From assembly GCA_934365155.1 (NCBI GenBank), contig CAKRMZ010000011.1, positions 1 through 36,192 on the forward strand: a DNA stretch of 36,192 nt. The letters run 5' to 3'. This stretch comes from an uncultured Eubacteriales bacterium. Lineage in GTDB: Bacteria > Bacillota > Clostridia > Oscillospirales > CAG-272. The stretch's first letter is position 1; the number at the start of each line of letters is the position of its first letter. The notes below the pieces were generated by a model that was not told the DNA's origin, did not search any database, and was given only the letters and a program-made list of their open reading frames with translations. Of the stretch, positions 7,590 through 16,042 are shown one piece after another. The position numbers were made by a program, and so were the translations under genes.

Positions 7590-8724
7590 TATAAAGACAC
7601 CGGAGAGTGTACAGTCGCAGTCCAAAACGAAAAAGGTTCGTGAACCTTTGATTCATATTGTGAAAAGAGATGCGATGCCGTGGTATCAGTCCGCGCTGAT
7701 TCGCACTGCCGCAATTGTTATTGCTTTGATCCTTTGTGCGGTTGTAACAATGCTTTTGACTCATAAGGATCCGATTAAGGTATATGCTACCATGATAAAG
7801 GGCGCATTCGGATCTCCCAATCGAATTTGGCGTTTGCTGCAAAGCTTATCCATGCTTCTTTGCATATCATTGGCTGTAACACCCGCTTTTAAAATGAGAT
7901 TCTGGAATATCGGAGCGGAGGGACAAGTTCTCATCGGAGGCCTTGCGACCGCGGCGTGTATGATTTTGCTCGGCGGGAAAATACCGAACTGGAGTTTAAT
8001 TATCATTATGGTAATTGCCAGTATGGTTGCCGGCGCAATTTGGGCAGTGATTCCTGCTGTTTTTAAGGCTTTTTGGAATACCAATGAAACCCTTTTCACA
8101 TTAATGATGAACTATGTGGGAATTCAGTTGGTTTCTTATTTCTCGATGGTGTGGGAGGTTCCGAAGGGCTCCGGAAAAATCGGCATTATCAACCAGTCAA
8201 CCAAAGACGGATGGTTGCCGATGATCGGTCAGTATGAATACCTGTTGAATATTTTAGTGGTTTTGGCTTTGACCGTCGGAATTTATGTTTATTTGCGCTT
8301 CAGCAAGCATGGTTATGAAATTTCCGTGGTCGGCGAAAGCGAAAATACAGCCAGATATATCGGTATTAATGTCAAAAAAGTAATCATCAGAACCATGTGC
8401 CTTTCCGGTGCGCTTTGCGGTATTGCCGGACTGCTTTTGGTCGGCGGTACCAATCACACCATTGCCACTACTACGGCGGATGGCCGAGGCTTCACGGCAA
8501 TTATGGTATCATGGCTTGCGAAGTTTAATCCGATTTATATGATTTTTACATCGTTTTTGTTGGTGTTTCTTGAAAAAGGAGCCGGAGAAATTTCAACGGT
8601 ATTCCGTTTAAATCAGTCTTTTTCCGATATTATTACCGGGATTATTCTGTTCTTTATTATCGGATGTGAGTTTTTTATTCATTATCAATTAAAAATTCAT
8701 CGTCATCATAAGGAGGTAAAGTAA
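7579..8724 (+). CDS. nupP: Nucleoside ABC transporter permease 1
   Basis: A 381-residue integral membrane permease of the BPD_transp_2 family (RbsC/NupP-like). A charged cytoplasmic N-terminus of about 40 residues precedes the first membrane helix, and around eight to nine hydrophobic segments follow. The family-typical FRMRFWNIGAEGQ-like region appears here as KMRFWNIGAEGQ. A cytoplasmic coupling segment follows with the SENTARYIGIN motif, which contacts the ATPase. It overlaps nupO at its start and ends 3 bp before nupQ. The protein is longer than B. subtilis NupP (about 350 aa), mostly from the N-terminal tail. Confidence 0.92.
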   Translation: MDNNIKTPESVQSQSKTKKVREPLIHIVKRDAMPWYQSALIRTAAIVIALILCAVVTMLLTHKDPIKVYATMIKGAFGSPNRIWRLLQSLSMLLCISLAVTPAFKMRFWNIGAEGQVLIGGLATAACMILLGGKIPNWSLIIIMVIASMVAGAIWAVIPAVFKAFWNTNETLFTLMMNYVGIQLVSYFSMVWEVPKGSGKIGIINQSTKDGWLPMIGQYEYLLNILVVLALTVGIYVYLRFSKHGYEISVVGESENTARYIGINVKKVIIRTMCLSGALCGIAGLLLVGGTNHTIATTTADGRGFTAIMVSWLAKFNPIYMIFTSFLLVFLEKGAGEISTVFRLNQSFSDIITGIILFFIIGCEFFIHYQLKIHRHHKEVK

Positions 8725-8727
8725 AAT

Positions 8728-9726
8728 ATGATTCCCGCAAGTATTATCATTACCTTCATTCAACGTGCGATTGCACAGGGCATTCCGATCCTTTTCGGTT
8801 CGACCGGAGAGATCCTTACGGAAAAATCGGGAAATTTGAACCTCGGTATTCCGGGTATTATGTATGTGGGCGGCATCAGCGGTGTAATCGGATCATTCCT
8901 TTATGAAGAATCCTTGCCGGCACGGGATGCAATCAATCCGTGGCTTGCTGTTTTAATTCCGCTGTTTTGCACTTTGTTAGGATCCCTTTTGATGGGATTG
9001 CTTTATTGCTTTTTGACCGTAACATTGCGGGCAAATCAGAATGTTACCGGTCTTGCCATGACGACCTTCGGTGTCGGATTCGGAAACTTTTTCGGCGCAT
9101 CCATCGTTAAGCTGACGAAAAGTGAAATTCCCTCTGTCACTTTAACGAACACCAGTCAATTCTTTACAAAGTCTTTGCCGTTTGCTTCCAAATGCGGTTG
9201 GTTTGGAAATATATTTCTGTCCTATGGGTTTATGACGTATATAGCGGTCATTATTGCGATTGTTGCGGCAATTGTATTACGAAAAACACGGGTGGGCTTA
9301 CATCTGCGTGCAGTGGGTGAAAATCCGGCTACCGCGGATGCAGCCGGAATCAATGTAAATCGCTATAAATATGTTTCTACCTGTGTCGGCAGCATGATAG
9401 CCGGACTCGGCGGCCTTTACTACGTTATGGATTATGCTAACGGCATATGGTCCAACGAAGGCTTCGGAGATCGTGGCTGGCTCGCGATTGCTTTGGTAAT
9501 CTTTGCTGTTTGGCGTCCTGCGATCGGAATTTTCGGGTCTTTCCTTTTCGGAGGCCTGTATATTGTATATATTTATACCGGCTTGGCTCTCAGCACACAG
9601 GAATTATTTAAGATGTTGCCTTATCTTGTGACCATTGTTGTTTTGATTATTACCAGCATGAGAAAGAAAAAGGAGAATCAAGCTCCGGCAAGTCTTGGAT
9701 TGCCTTATTTCAGAGAAGAACGCTGA
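8728..9726 (+). CDS. nupQ: Nucleoside ABC transporter permease 2
   Basis: A 332-residue membrane permease partner of nupP, again BPD_transp_2. It carries the NupQ-like motifs GSTGEILTEKSGNLNLG near the N-terminus and GENPATADAAGINV in the cytoplasmic loop that docks to the ATPase, plus about eight hydrophobic helices. GGAGG sits within the end of nupP (AAGGAGGTAAAG), so translation is coupled. It is the last gene of the operon, and a terminator follows at 9819. Confidence 0.92.
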   Translation: MIPASIIITFIQRAIAQGIPILFGSTGEILTEKSGNLNLGIPGIMYVGGISGVIGSFLYEESLPARDAINPWLAVLIPLFCTLLGSLLMGLLYCFLTVTLRANQNVTGLAMTTFGVGFGNFFGASIVKLTKSEIPSVTLTNTSQFFTKSLPFASKCGWFGNIFLSYGFMTYIAVIIAIVAAIVLRKTRVGLHLRAVGENPATADAAGINVNRYKYVSTCVGSMIAGLGGLYYVMDYANGIWSNEGFGDRGWLAIALVIFAVWRPAIGIFGSFLFGGLYIVYIYTGLALSTQELFKMLPYLVTIVVLIITSMRKKKENQAPASLGLPYFREER

Positions 9727-9818
9727 ATCGAATTTTTATAATGAAAAAAGATTGTCAAATTCATCGTACCCTTAAGGACAATAACTTATGAACACGGGCA
9801 TTGCGAGGGCGAAGAATT

Positions 9819-9858
9819 CACCGAGATTAGTCTATGAAAGGCTTTTCTCGGTGTTTTT
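9819..9858 (+). terminator. Intrinsic terminator of the nup operon
   Basis: An 8-bp stem (9819-9826 with 9846-9853) with a 19-nt loop is followed by TTTTTC and more T. It lies about 90 bp after the nupQ stop. Confidence 0.8.
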
Positions 9859-10123
9859 CTTTGTTTTTTAAGGGAAGAATGCCAAAATTCGTTGTGGCTG
9901 GATTCCTTGCAAAAATTTTCTAAATTTGTTGCTTCTATCGAGTTGTTCAATCACTTCCCGAGAGAAAATCAAGAATACCAAGCGATAATAAGCAAAAACG
10001 AAAAACGCTTTGACGGGTGTCGGGAAGCAGAGAGCCCGTAAAGCGACAGAACTAATACTGTTTGCAGCCGAGCAGCGCTGTTTTGATGTTTGATGATGTA
10101 TTTAATTATATGTATTGCGTATG
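9859..10123. other. Gene-free stretch, possible gene remnant
   Basis: No start-to-stop gene with an RBS is seen here. In one + frame about 34 codons are open (roughly 9990-10093) and read like a protein C-terminus (ATELILFAAEQRCFDV then stop), but without a start. This may be a decayed fragment. The base composition looks less biased than in the neighbouring genes. Confidence 0.35.
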
Positions 10124-10152
10124 TTGACAGAAAAGAAAAATAAATATATAAT
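10124..10152 (+). promoter_or_regulatory. Perfect consensus sigma-A promoter of the lipoprotein gene
   Basis: TTGACA (10124-10129), a 17-bp A-rich spacer and TATAAT (10147-10152) match the consensus at all twelve positions. Its position inside the longer open frame shows that translation must start downstream, at GTG 10205. Confidence 0.88.
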
Positions 10153-10204
10153 GTACAAAAATACGGTTGTAAAAATCAACCGATGTATTAAGGAGATAAA
10201 CTCT

Positions 10205-10801
10205 GTGAAAACTACACAAGGTATTTTTGTAAGATCGGTAGCTGCAGCGCTGTGCTTTATTATGATACTTTGCTCGGCCGCCTGCTCTTTCTCAAAGGAG
10301 CCCGGTGAAACAACCGAATCGCCGACACAATCTGAACAATCAAAACAAACCGAGCATCTGGAAAAAAAGGAACTTATGACAGAATTCAAATATTCCTTTA
10401 ACTATACGGATTGGACTGTTCCGAAAACAGATGACGAGCCTTTCAAGGATATAAGCGAAATACCGTCCAACAGCGGAAAAATCGTTTATTTCAACATCGA
10501 AAACCGCGAGGCAACACCTATAAGTTACCAGCTTAAGCTTACAATGACCGAAGGTACGGCAGGAAGCGCAGAGTTTGGATACATCGCTCCCGTTCAGGCT
10601 GCGTACGAAACTTTAGGTTCCGCAGTCAGAAATATTATCGAATCAAAACCGCTTGATTCAGGATATGTTTTTTCAAACACTCTTGAAGCCAATAAATCCG
10701 TCACCGTTGCACTTGTGCTATATTGCGCAGCAGGCACTGCCGGTGCCGAAGCAAGGTTGAGCATTTCATATGACGCCGCTGCCGTTTCCGAATCAAATTA
10801 A
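10205..10801 (+). CDS. Orphan lipoprotein of unknown function
   Basis: A 198-residue predicted lipoprotein. GTG 10205 follows AAGGAG (10190-10195 region) with 9 bp spacing. A basic N-terminus and hydrophobic core end in a lipobox-like CSAAC (C27). A Ser/Thr/Glu/Gln-rich linker (about 30-55) leads to a domain of alternating hydrophobic and polar residues that looks beta-sandwich-like (ISYQLKLTM, SVTVALVLY, ARLSISYD). I do not recognise the family. It is alone between the nup operon and pcrA, has a perfect promoter and lies among hairpins, so it may be an acquired, strongly expressed surface protein. That last point is inference. Confidence 0.75.
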   Translation: MKTTQGIFVRSVAAALCFIMILCSAACSFSKEPGETTESPTQSEQSKQTEHLEKKELMTEFKYSFNYTDWTVPKTDDEPFKDISEIPSNSGKIVYFNIENREATPISYQLKLTMTEGTAGSAEFGYIAPVQAAYETLGSAVRNIIESKPLDSGYVFSNTLEANKSVTVALVLYCAAGTAGAEARLSISYDAAAVSESN

Positions 10802-10850
10802 TCGCTGAAGGTTGCCGTCGAATCCCCCACAGAGTCGAAAACGGCATAAC

Positions 10851-10878
10851 AAAAAAGAGCAGGCGAAAAGTCTGCTCT
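10851..10878 (-). terminator. Minus-strand terminator for pcrA
   Basis: A 7-bp stem (10856-10862 with 10872-10878) is preceded on the + strand by AAAAAA. On the minus strand it therefore reads as hairpin plus T6. It is the first good terminator downstream of pcrA. Confidence 0.65.
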
Positions 10879-10957
10879 GCTTATAAAACCGCATAGAGAC
10901 AGAAAAAATCGAGTGGTCATAAGATGCGTGAAAAGCCATTGAAAACCGCTTGAAACA

Positions 10958-10997
10958 AGGAAAACGGTGTAGCTCTCACGGGCTACACCGTTTTCCT
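10958..10997. terminator. Perfect 16-bp hairpin, likely bidirectional terminator
   Basis: Arms 10958-10973 and 10982-10997 pair perfectly around an 8-nt loop. The outer arms carry AAAA and TTTT, so either strand has a short T stretch. It lies between the convergent lipoprotein and pcrA genes. Confidence 0.55.
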
Positions 10998-11005
10998 GCA
11001 TAGCA

Positions 11006-11047
11006 ACTGTCATGTTAGAGTCGTACTCTAACATGACAGTCTTTTTT
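11006..11047 (+). terminator. Strong plus-strand terminator before the pcrA 3' end
   Basis: A perfect 16-bp stem (11006-11021 with 11025-11040) with a CGT loop is followed by CTTTTTTG. It protects pcrA from plus-strand transcription, although it lies about 200 bp past the lipoprotein stop. Confidence 0.85.
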
Positions 11048-11059
11048 GTATTATTTGCA

Positions 11060-13471
11060 TTAAGCGCGCTTTAATTTTGCGTAAGTGGCCATTAAACGTT
11101 TGGTGCCGCTTTTCTCAAAAGCAATTTCATACAGAATATCGGCTCCCATCTCTTTGACCGAGAGCACGGTTCCGACGCCGAATACCATATGAGAAACCCG
11201 GTCTCCGCATTCAAAACGCTCATAACCGGTTGTATGACCGATATTGCTCGAAATGTCAGAGCGTTTTAAGAAGGTATCGAGAGGAGCGGTATGCTTACTT
11301 CTCTTCGATTCTTTGTTTTTCTTGGGAGCGTCTTCGGAACTTTGAGCGGATTTGGTTTTCGGTGCATCGATATATACAAAATCATCGGGAATTTCCGATA
11401 AGAACTTGGATTGCGGATTGTATTGCGTTTTCCCGTACAGAAGGCGTTCCTTCGCGCAGGTGCAGAAGAGCTTCTCCCGTGCGCGGGTAATTGCTACATA
11501 TGCTAAGCGGCGTTCTTCTTCAAGTTCTTCCGGAATGATTGCCGATTGCAAGCTCGGAAAAATCCCGTCCTCCATTCCGGGGAGAAAGATGACCGGGAAT
11601 TCCAGCCCTTTTGCACTGTGAATTGTCATCATTGTAACGGCATTGGTATCTTCGGCATAATTATCAATGTCTGTCAGAAGAGAGATTTCCTCTAAAAATC
11701 CGGACAGTGTTGCTTCTTCGTTCTGCGCTTGATATTCTACTGCCGAAGAAATAAGCTCATTGATATTATCAACACGGGCGCTTTCGGAGGCACCCATATC
11801 CAACAGCATTTTTCGATAGCCGCTTTGCTCAATGGTTTTTTCAAACAGCACGGGCAAAGACTCCGTCTGTGCTGTTTCTTGCAGCGAACGAATCAGATGG
11901 GCGAAGTCCGTTAGTTTGACGACCGATTTGGAGAGCACCGGATATTCGGACGCATGCTCGATGATATCAAACATGCTCTTGTTATCATAAATTGCGAGCT
12001 GCTCCACTGCGCCGACCGTAGAGTCACCGATTTTTCGTTTCGGCTCGTTAATAATGCGTTTGAGACGCAAATTGTCGTTCGGGTTATTAATTACACATAG
12101 ATAAGAGAGGATGTCTTTTACTTCTTTGCGATCGTAAAAACGCATACCTCCGAGCATACGGTAGGGGATTCCGCTTTTTGCAAATGTACTTTCAATTGCA
12201 TTGGATTGCGCATTCGTACGATACAGAATGGCAAAATCGCTGTATTTTCTTTTTTCTCGGATGACCAAATCCATAATCTTATTAATGATAAAACGCGCCT
12301 CTTCGTTTTGGTTATCCAGTCTCCGTATATAGATTTTATCACCGTCCGGAGCCTCAGACCACAATTCCTTCCCGCGTCTTCCGAAATTATTGCGGATTAA
12401 GGCATTTGCGGCATTCAGCACATTTTTAGTGGAGCGGTAGTTTTGCTCTAATTTTATGGTGCGGAGTTTCGGATAAGCATCGTCGAAATGAAGGATGTTT
12501 TCGATAGTGGCTCCGCGGAATTTATAAATGGACTGGTCGTCATCGCCGACAACCATAATATTTTCGTGTTTTCCCACCAGTAATTTGGTTAATTCAAACT
12601 GTGCGTGATTGGTATCCTGATATTCGTCGATACAGACATAGCGGAAGTGCTTGCGATAATATTCACGCACTTCCTTTTGCGAATCCAACAGCCGAACGGT
12701 TTGCATAATAATATCGTCGAAATCAACTGCGTTGGCATCGCAGAGTTTCTTTTGATAAAGCTCGTACACCAATGCAATGCGGTGCAGGCGAAAATCGTTT
12801 TCGGCTATACTTGAGAATTCAGTTGGACTCTGCAAATTGTCCTTTGCACGGCTGATCATATTCATGATTTTTTTTACCGGCAGTTCTTTTTCATCAATAT
12901 TGAGATTTTTAAGGCATTCCAAAATAATTTTTTTGGAATCGTCGGTATCATAGATGGTAAAGCCCGGCTGATATCCGATGAGTTCCCCAAAGCGACGCAG
13001 AATGCGTACACAAATGGAATGAAACGTTCCCGCCCAGATTTCGGAAGCCAAATCCTCACTTAATGTACGGCAAAGGCGCTCTTTGATTTCCTTGGCGGCT
13101 TTGTTGGTAAAGGTGATGGCAAGCATGGCCCACGGCGGGCAGGGACTTTGAGCAAAACGCTCTAAAAATGAGCCGAGCTCTTCCCGGGGAAGTGACTGCG
13201 CTTTTTTCATTTCATCGATATCGTCTTCCGAAACAGAATCCGGCACGGTTTGATCGTAATATGCATTACCGTATCGAATGATATAGGCAATTCGGTTGAC
13301 AAGCACGGTTGTTTTTCCCGTACCGGCTCCGGCCAAAACCAAAAGCGGTCCGTTTGCCGTAAAAACCGCTTCCTGTTGTCTTTCATTTAATTCGGAAAAA
13401 TATTGATGAAATAACGCTTGCTTTAAAAGAATATATTGCTGTGCGATTTCACCTTTATTGCAGTTGGACAT
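11060..13471 (-). CDS. pcrA: ATP-dependent DNA helicase PcrA (UvrD/Rep family)
   Basis: An 803-residue superfamily 1A 3'-5' helicase used in nucleotide excision repair, replication restart and clearing of conflicts with RNA polymerase. All motifs are visible: Q-motif LNERQQEA, Walker A AGAGTGKTT (K53), motif II DEYQDTN, motif III GDDDQSIYKFRGA, motif IV QNYRST, motif V TIHSAKGLEF and motif VI YVAITRA. The C-terminal 50 residues (GDRVSHMVFGVGTV onward) form the Tudor-like domain that contacts RNA polymerase, and a low-complexity Lys/Ser linker precedes it. ATG 13471 has GGAGG 8 bp upstream. Its usual partners pcrB and ligA are not adjacent here. Confidence 0.97.
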   Translation of the reverse strand: MSNCNKGEIAQQYILLKQALFHQYFSELNERQQEAVFTANGPLLVLAGAGTGKTTVLVNRIAYIIRYGNAYYDQTVPDSVSEDDIDEMKKAQSLPREELGSFLERFAQSPCPPWAMLAITFTNKAAKEIKERLCRTLSEDLASEIWAGTFHSICVRILRRFGELIGYQPGFTIYDTDDSKKIILECLKNLNIDEKELPVKKIMNMISRAKDNLQSPTEFSSIAENDFRLHRIALVYELYQKKLCDANAVDFDDIIMQTVRLLDSQKEVREYYRKHFRYVCIDEYQDTNHAQFELTKLLVGKHENIMVVGDDDQSIYKFRGATIENILHFDDAYPKLRTIKLEQNYRSTKNVLNAANALIRNNFGRRGKELWSEAPDGDKIYIRRLDNQNEEARFIINKIMDLVIREKRKYSDFAILYRTNAQSNAIESTFAKSGIPYRMLGGMRFYDRKEVKDILSYLCVINNPNDNLRLKRIINEPKRKIGDSTVGAVEQLAIYDNKSMFDIIEHASEYPVLSKSVVKLTDFAHLIRSLQETAQTESLPVLFEKTIEQSGYRKMLLDMGASESARVDNINELISSAVEYQAQNEEATLSGFLEEISLLTDIDNYAEDTNAVTMMTIHSAKGLEFPVIFLPGMEDGIFPSLQSAIIPEELEEERRLAYVAITRAREKLFCTCAKERLLYGKTQYNPQSKFLSEIPDDFVYIDAPKTKSAQSSEDAPKKNKESKRSKHTAPLDTFLKRSDISSNIGHTTGYERFECGDRVSHMVFGVGTVLSVKEMGADILYEIAFEKSGTKRLMATYAKLKRA

Positions 13472-13524
13472 TGGATAGACCTCCAAGTACGAAATGTGCG
13501 AATTGCACATAGAACTATAACTAC

Positions 13525-13553
13525 ATTATATCACATTTATCGACATTGTGCAA
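13525..13553 (-). promoter_or_regulatory. Sigma-A promoter of pcrA
   Basis: On the minus strand TTGCAC (13553-13548) and TATAAT (13530-13525) are 17 bp apart. An inverted repeat ATGTGC-N5-GCACAT (13494-13510) sits in the leader between promoter and RBS. Confidence 0.8.
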
Positions 13554-13640
13554 TAAAAAATGTTCTTTTGCGGAAAAACGTCATTTGCGGAAAATAAAAG
13601 GCGCATTTTAAAATTTTTGCATTTTGAAACGTTTGGGTAT

Positions 13641-13670
13641 GATTGATTGGATTGGAAACTGTCTATACTA
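13641..13670 (+). promoter_or_regulatory. Possible forespore (sigma-G/F) promoter of gpr
   Basis: GATTG (13641-13645), 18 bp, then TATACTA (13664-13670). Each element differs by one base from the sigma-G consensus (GHATR, CATNHTA). gpr is forespore-transcribed in Bacillus. The call rests mainly on spacing and context. Confidence 0.35.
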
Positions 13671-13698
13671 AGATTATTAAAAGAAAGGGAGCATCAAG

Positions 13699-14634
13699 AT
13701 GGGAACACAATGGATTCGAACGGATTTGGCAACGGAGCTTCGCACGGAGCATTTAAAGGAATTCTGCAAGGAAAAGGATGAGCAGATAAACGGTATTGAC
13801 TATTCAGAAGAAACGGTGGATTCTTTTTATTGCAATACCATTCGTGTTACCAACCGAGAGGGCTCCGAGATTATCGGTAAGGAGATCGGGACCTATGTAA
13901 CGGTTCGCAGCGGTGCAATTTGGCGCAGTCCGAGTAAGGATTTTTATTGTTGCACAGAATTGTTGGCAAAAAAAATTAAAATGTTGTCCTCTGAACTCGG
14001 ATATCATTCCGGAACGGTTTTGGTTTGCGGATTGGGGAATAGAGAAATTACTCCCGATTCCATCGGACCGAACTGTGCTCGGCATATTATTGTGACCAGT
14101 CACTTAAAAAAACTGAACCCGAGACTGTATCAGGATATGGAAGTCGGCGACGTTGCGTCGCTGTCTCCGGGCGTACTCGGACAGACGGGTATGGAAAGTG
14201 CAAAACTGATTGAAGCAGCCGTGAATGTTATAAAACCGACGCTCGTAATCGCCGTGGATGCATTGGCGGCACGCGAAATTGAAAATTTGGCTACTACGGT
14301 ACAGCTTTGCGATACGGGAGTATCACCGGGCTCGGGCGTCGGAAACCAACGGAATGAAATCTCCTATAAAACTTTGGGAGTTCCGGTTATTTGCATTGGT
14401 GTGCCTACCGTTGTAGATACGGCAACATTGGTATTTGATGCACTGGACCGCTCGGGACTTGCGGAGGATAGCAGTACTGCAAACGCTGTTTTAAAGTCAT
14501 TGCAGCAAGATCGGTATTTTGTGTCTCCGAAAGAAATGGATAAAATTGCAGAGGAGCTCTCAACATTGATTGCCTATGCGATCAATCGCGCATTTCATCC
14601 GCAAATGTCTTTTGAAGAAATGGCAAGATGGTGA
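13699..14634 (+). CDS. gpr: Germination protease GPR
   Basis: GPR is the aspartic-type endopeptidase (MEROPS A25) that degrades small acid-soluble spore proteins at germination. It is made in the forespore as a zymogen. The 311-residue protein starts with a short pro-region containing RTDLATE, as in Bacillus GPR. The conserved TVRSGAIW, VCGLGNREITPDSIGP, GQTGMES and AVDALAAR segments and the GVGNQRNEISY stretch follow. GGGAG lies 7 bp before ATG 13699. It is followed by spoIIP, the same gene order as in Bacillus. Its length is somewhat below the roughly 370 aa of the Bacillus protein. Confidence 0.95.
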   Translation: MGTQWIRTDLATELRTEHLKEFCKEKDEQINGIDYSEETVDSFYCNTIRVTNREGSEIIGKEIGTYVTVRSGAIWRSPSKDFYCCTELLAKKIKMLSSELGYHSGTVLVCGLGNREITPDSIGPNCARHIIVTSHLKKLNPRLYQDMEVGDVASLSPGVLGQTGMESAKLIEAAVNVIKPTLVIAVDALAAREIENLATTVQLCDTGVSPGSGVGNQRNEISYKTLGVPVICIGVPTVVDTATLVFDALDRSGLAEDSSTANAVLKSLQQDRYFVSPKEMDKIAEELSTLIAYAINRAFHPQMSFEEMARW

Positions 14635-14750
14635 GATTTGAAGTTCTATTTCAAAAATCCGGCGCATATAATGATATAAAGCTTTATAGGTGTTAAAAAT
14701 AGGATGCGGTTTATGGATTTGTTCCATTGCCTTATTACGGAGAATTTGAA

Positions 14751-15974
14751 ATGAAAGAAAAGATTTATAAATATTATCGAAAAACCAGAGAATTATTTCA
14801 AAAATACAGCCATTCCGCTTTCACTTTGACGGTGCTTTTGGTATCGTTTTTGTTGGTTTCCTTTTCAACCTATGCCGGAATTTCCATGAGTGTACAGGCA
14901 ATCGGCACTTCGAATTCTCTTCGGGAGAGGGCGTTTTTTATATTGACGACAGACAATGATTTGGTTGAGAACACAATGCAAAAAAGCGTCTATCTGAAGC
15001 GCAGCAAATATTTACCTCCCAAGGGTATGACAGAAGCCAAAACCGGGGAAGAGCAGGACGATTTTTTGACATCGTATATCGGAGATAAGCCATTGGCAGA
15101 TGAGTATTATGAAAAGTGGAAAAATACTTTTTCCGGTGAGAAGATGACACCGGAGGATTTATATTATTTCGACGCGAGTTTAATTCCGCAGGGGGAAAAT
15201 CCAATTATACCGATGGATATCAGCCGTACGCAAAACGGAGAACTTGCTTTATTAAACCAAACATCGTTTGACATTGATCCCAACCTTTATGCCGAGTCTG
15301 CGTATACTCCGCCTGAAGCAAGCGCAGAGGAGGGGCCATTGATTTTAATTTTACATACGCATGGTACAGAAGCTTTTTCCGAAGAAGGGGCAATATCGTA
15401 TTCCGATGCGGAGGCCACGCGAAACCGGGATATTACACAGAATATTGTAGCTGTGGGTACGGTAATGAAGGAGGAGTTCGAGCGGGCCGGGCTCAGTGTG
15501 CTGCACTGCACGGAAATGTTTGATGCCGATTCATACAGCAGTGCTTATGACCGCGCGGCAGAGGCGATTCGGTCCTATATTGCGCAATATCCGACCATTC
15601 GCTATGTATTTGATGTCCATCGGGATTCTTTGCTTACCAGTGAAGGCGCTAAAATCCGTCCGGTTATTTTGGTGGACGGTGTTCCCGTGGCTCAGGTGAT
15701 GAGCGTAGTGGGAACAGATGAAGCGGGAAGCGGACACACGGGGTGGCGGGATAACTTTGCTTTATCCGTCAAGCTGCAAATTCGTTTGATGCAGGAATAT
15801 CCCAATATTGCCCGTCCGATTAATATTCGAAGCGCTTCGTTCAATGAACAGTATACCAAGGGTTCTCTCTTGCTGGAAATCGGTTCCTGCGGCAATACCT
15901 TGGCAGAGGCCAAAATGGCAGGACTTTATATGGCAAGGACGATTTCAGAGTTGATTCTCAGTGGACGAAATTGA
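14751..15974 (+). CDS. spoIIP: Stage II sporulation protein P
   Basis: SpoIIP is a membrane-anchored peptidoglycan amidase/endopeptidase that works with SpoIID and SpoIIM to thin septal wall and drive engulfment. The 407-residue product has a basic N-terminus, one membrane helix (about 22-45), an extracytoplasmic linker, and the SpoIIP catalytic domain in the C-terminal half. The latter carries LILHTHGTEAF (metal-binding His and Glu), TRNRDITQNIV and VFDVHRDS. GGAG 14739-14742 with 8 bp spacing supports ATG 14751 over TTG 14727. It lies 116 bp after gpr without a clear terminator between, so read-through is likely. Confidence 0.95.
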   Translation: MKEKIYKYYRKTRELFQKYSHSAFTLTVLLVSFLLVSFSTYAGISMSVQAIGTSNSLRERAFFILTTDNDLVENTMQKSVYLKRSKYLPPKGMTEAKTGEEQDDFLTSYIGDKPLADEYYEKWKNTFSGEKMTPEDLYYFDASLIPQGENPIIPMDISRTQNGELALLNQTSFDIDPNLYAESAYTPPEASAEEGPLILILHTHGTEAFSEEGAISYSDAEATRNRDITQNIVAVGTVMKEEFERAGLSVLHCTEMFDADSYSSAYDRAAEAIRSYIAQYPTIRYVFDVHRDSLLTSEGAKIRPVILVDGVPVAQVMSVVGTDEAGSGHTGWRDNFALSVKLQIRLMQEYPNIARPINIRSASFNEQYTKGSLLLEIGSCGNTLAEAKMAGLYMARTISELILSGRN

Positions 15975-15982
15975 AAAGCCTC

Positions 15983-16024
15983 TTTACTTTGCCGATAAAA
16001 TGTATTACAATGTTATCATGATAA
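15983..16024 (+). promoter_or_regulatory. yerC promoter with a palindromic candidate operator
   Basis: TTTACT (15983-15988) and TACAAT (16006-16011) are 17 bp apart. A perfect 12-bp palindrome TTATCATGATAA (16013-16024) lies at the expected transcription start. Since yerC encodes a TrpR-like DNA-binding protein, autoregulation is an obvious possibility, but unproven. Confidence 0.45.
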
Positions 16025-16042
16025 AATACAAGTGAGGCTTTT

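Noticed and set aside
9788..9871. 27-codon open frame after nupQ with an AAGGA upstream
   Set aside because: It is read through the terminator hairpin and its T tract (a Phe-rich end). The terminator explains the sequence better, although a leader peptide cannot be excluded.
10798..11034. Minus-strand 78-codon frame between the lipoprotein gene and pcrA
   Set aside because: It spans three hairpins or terminators and has no RBS.
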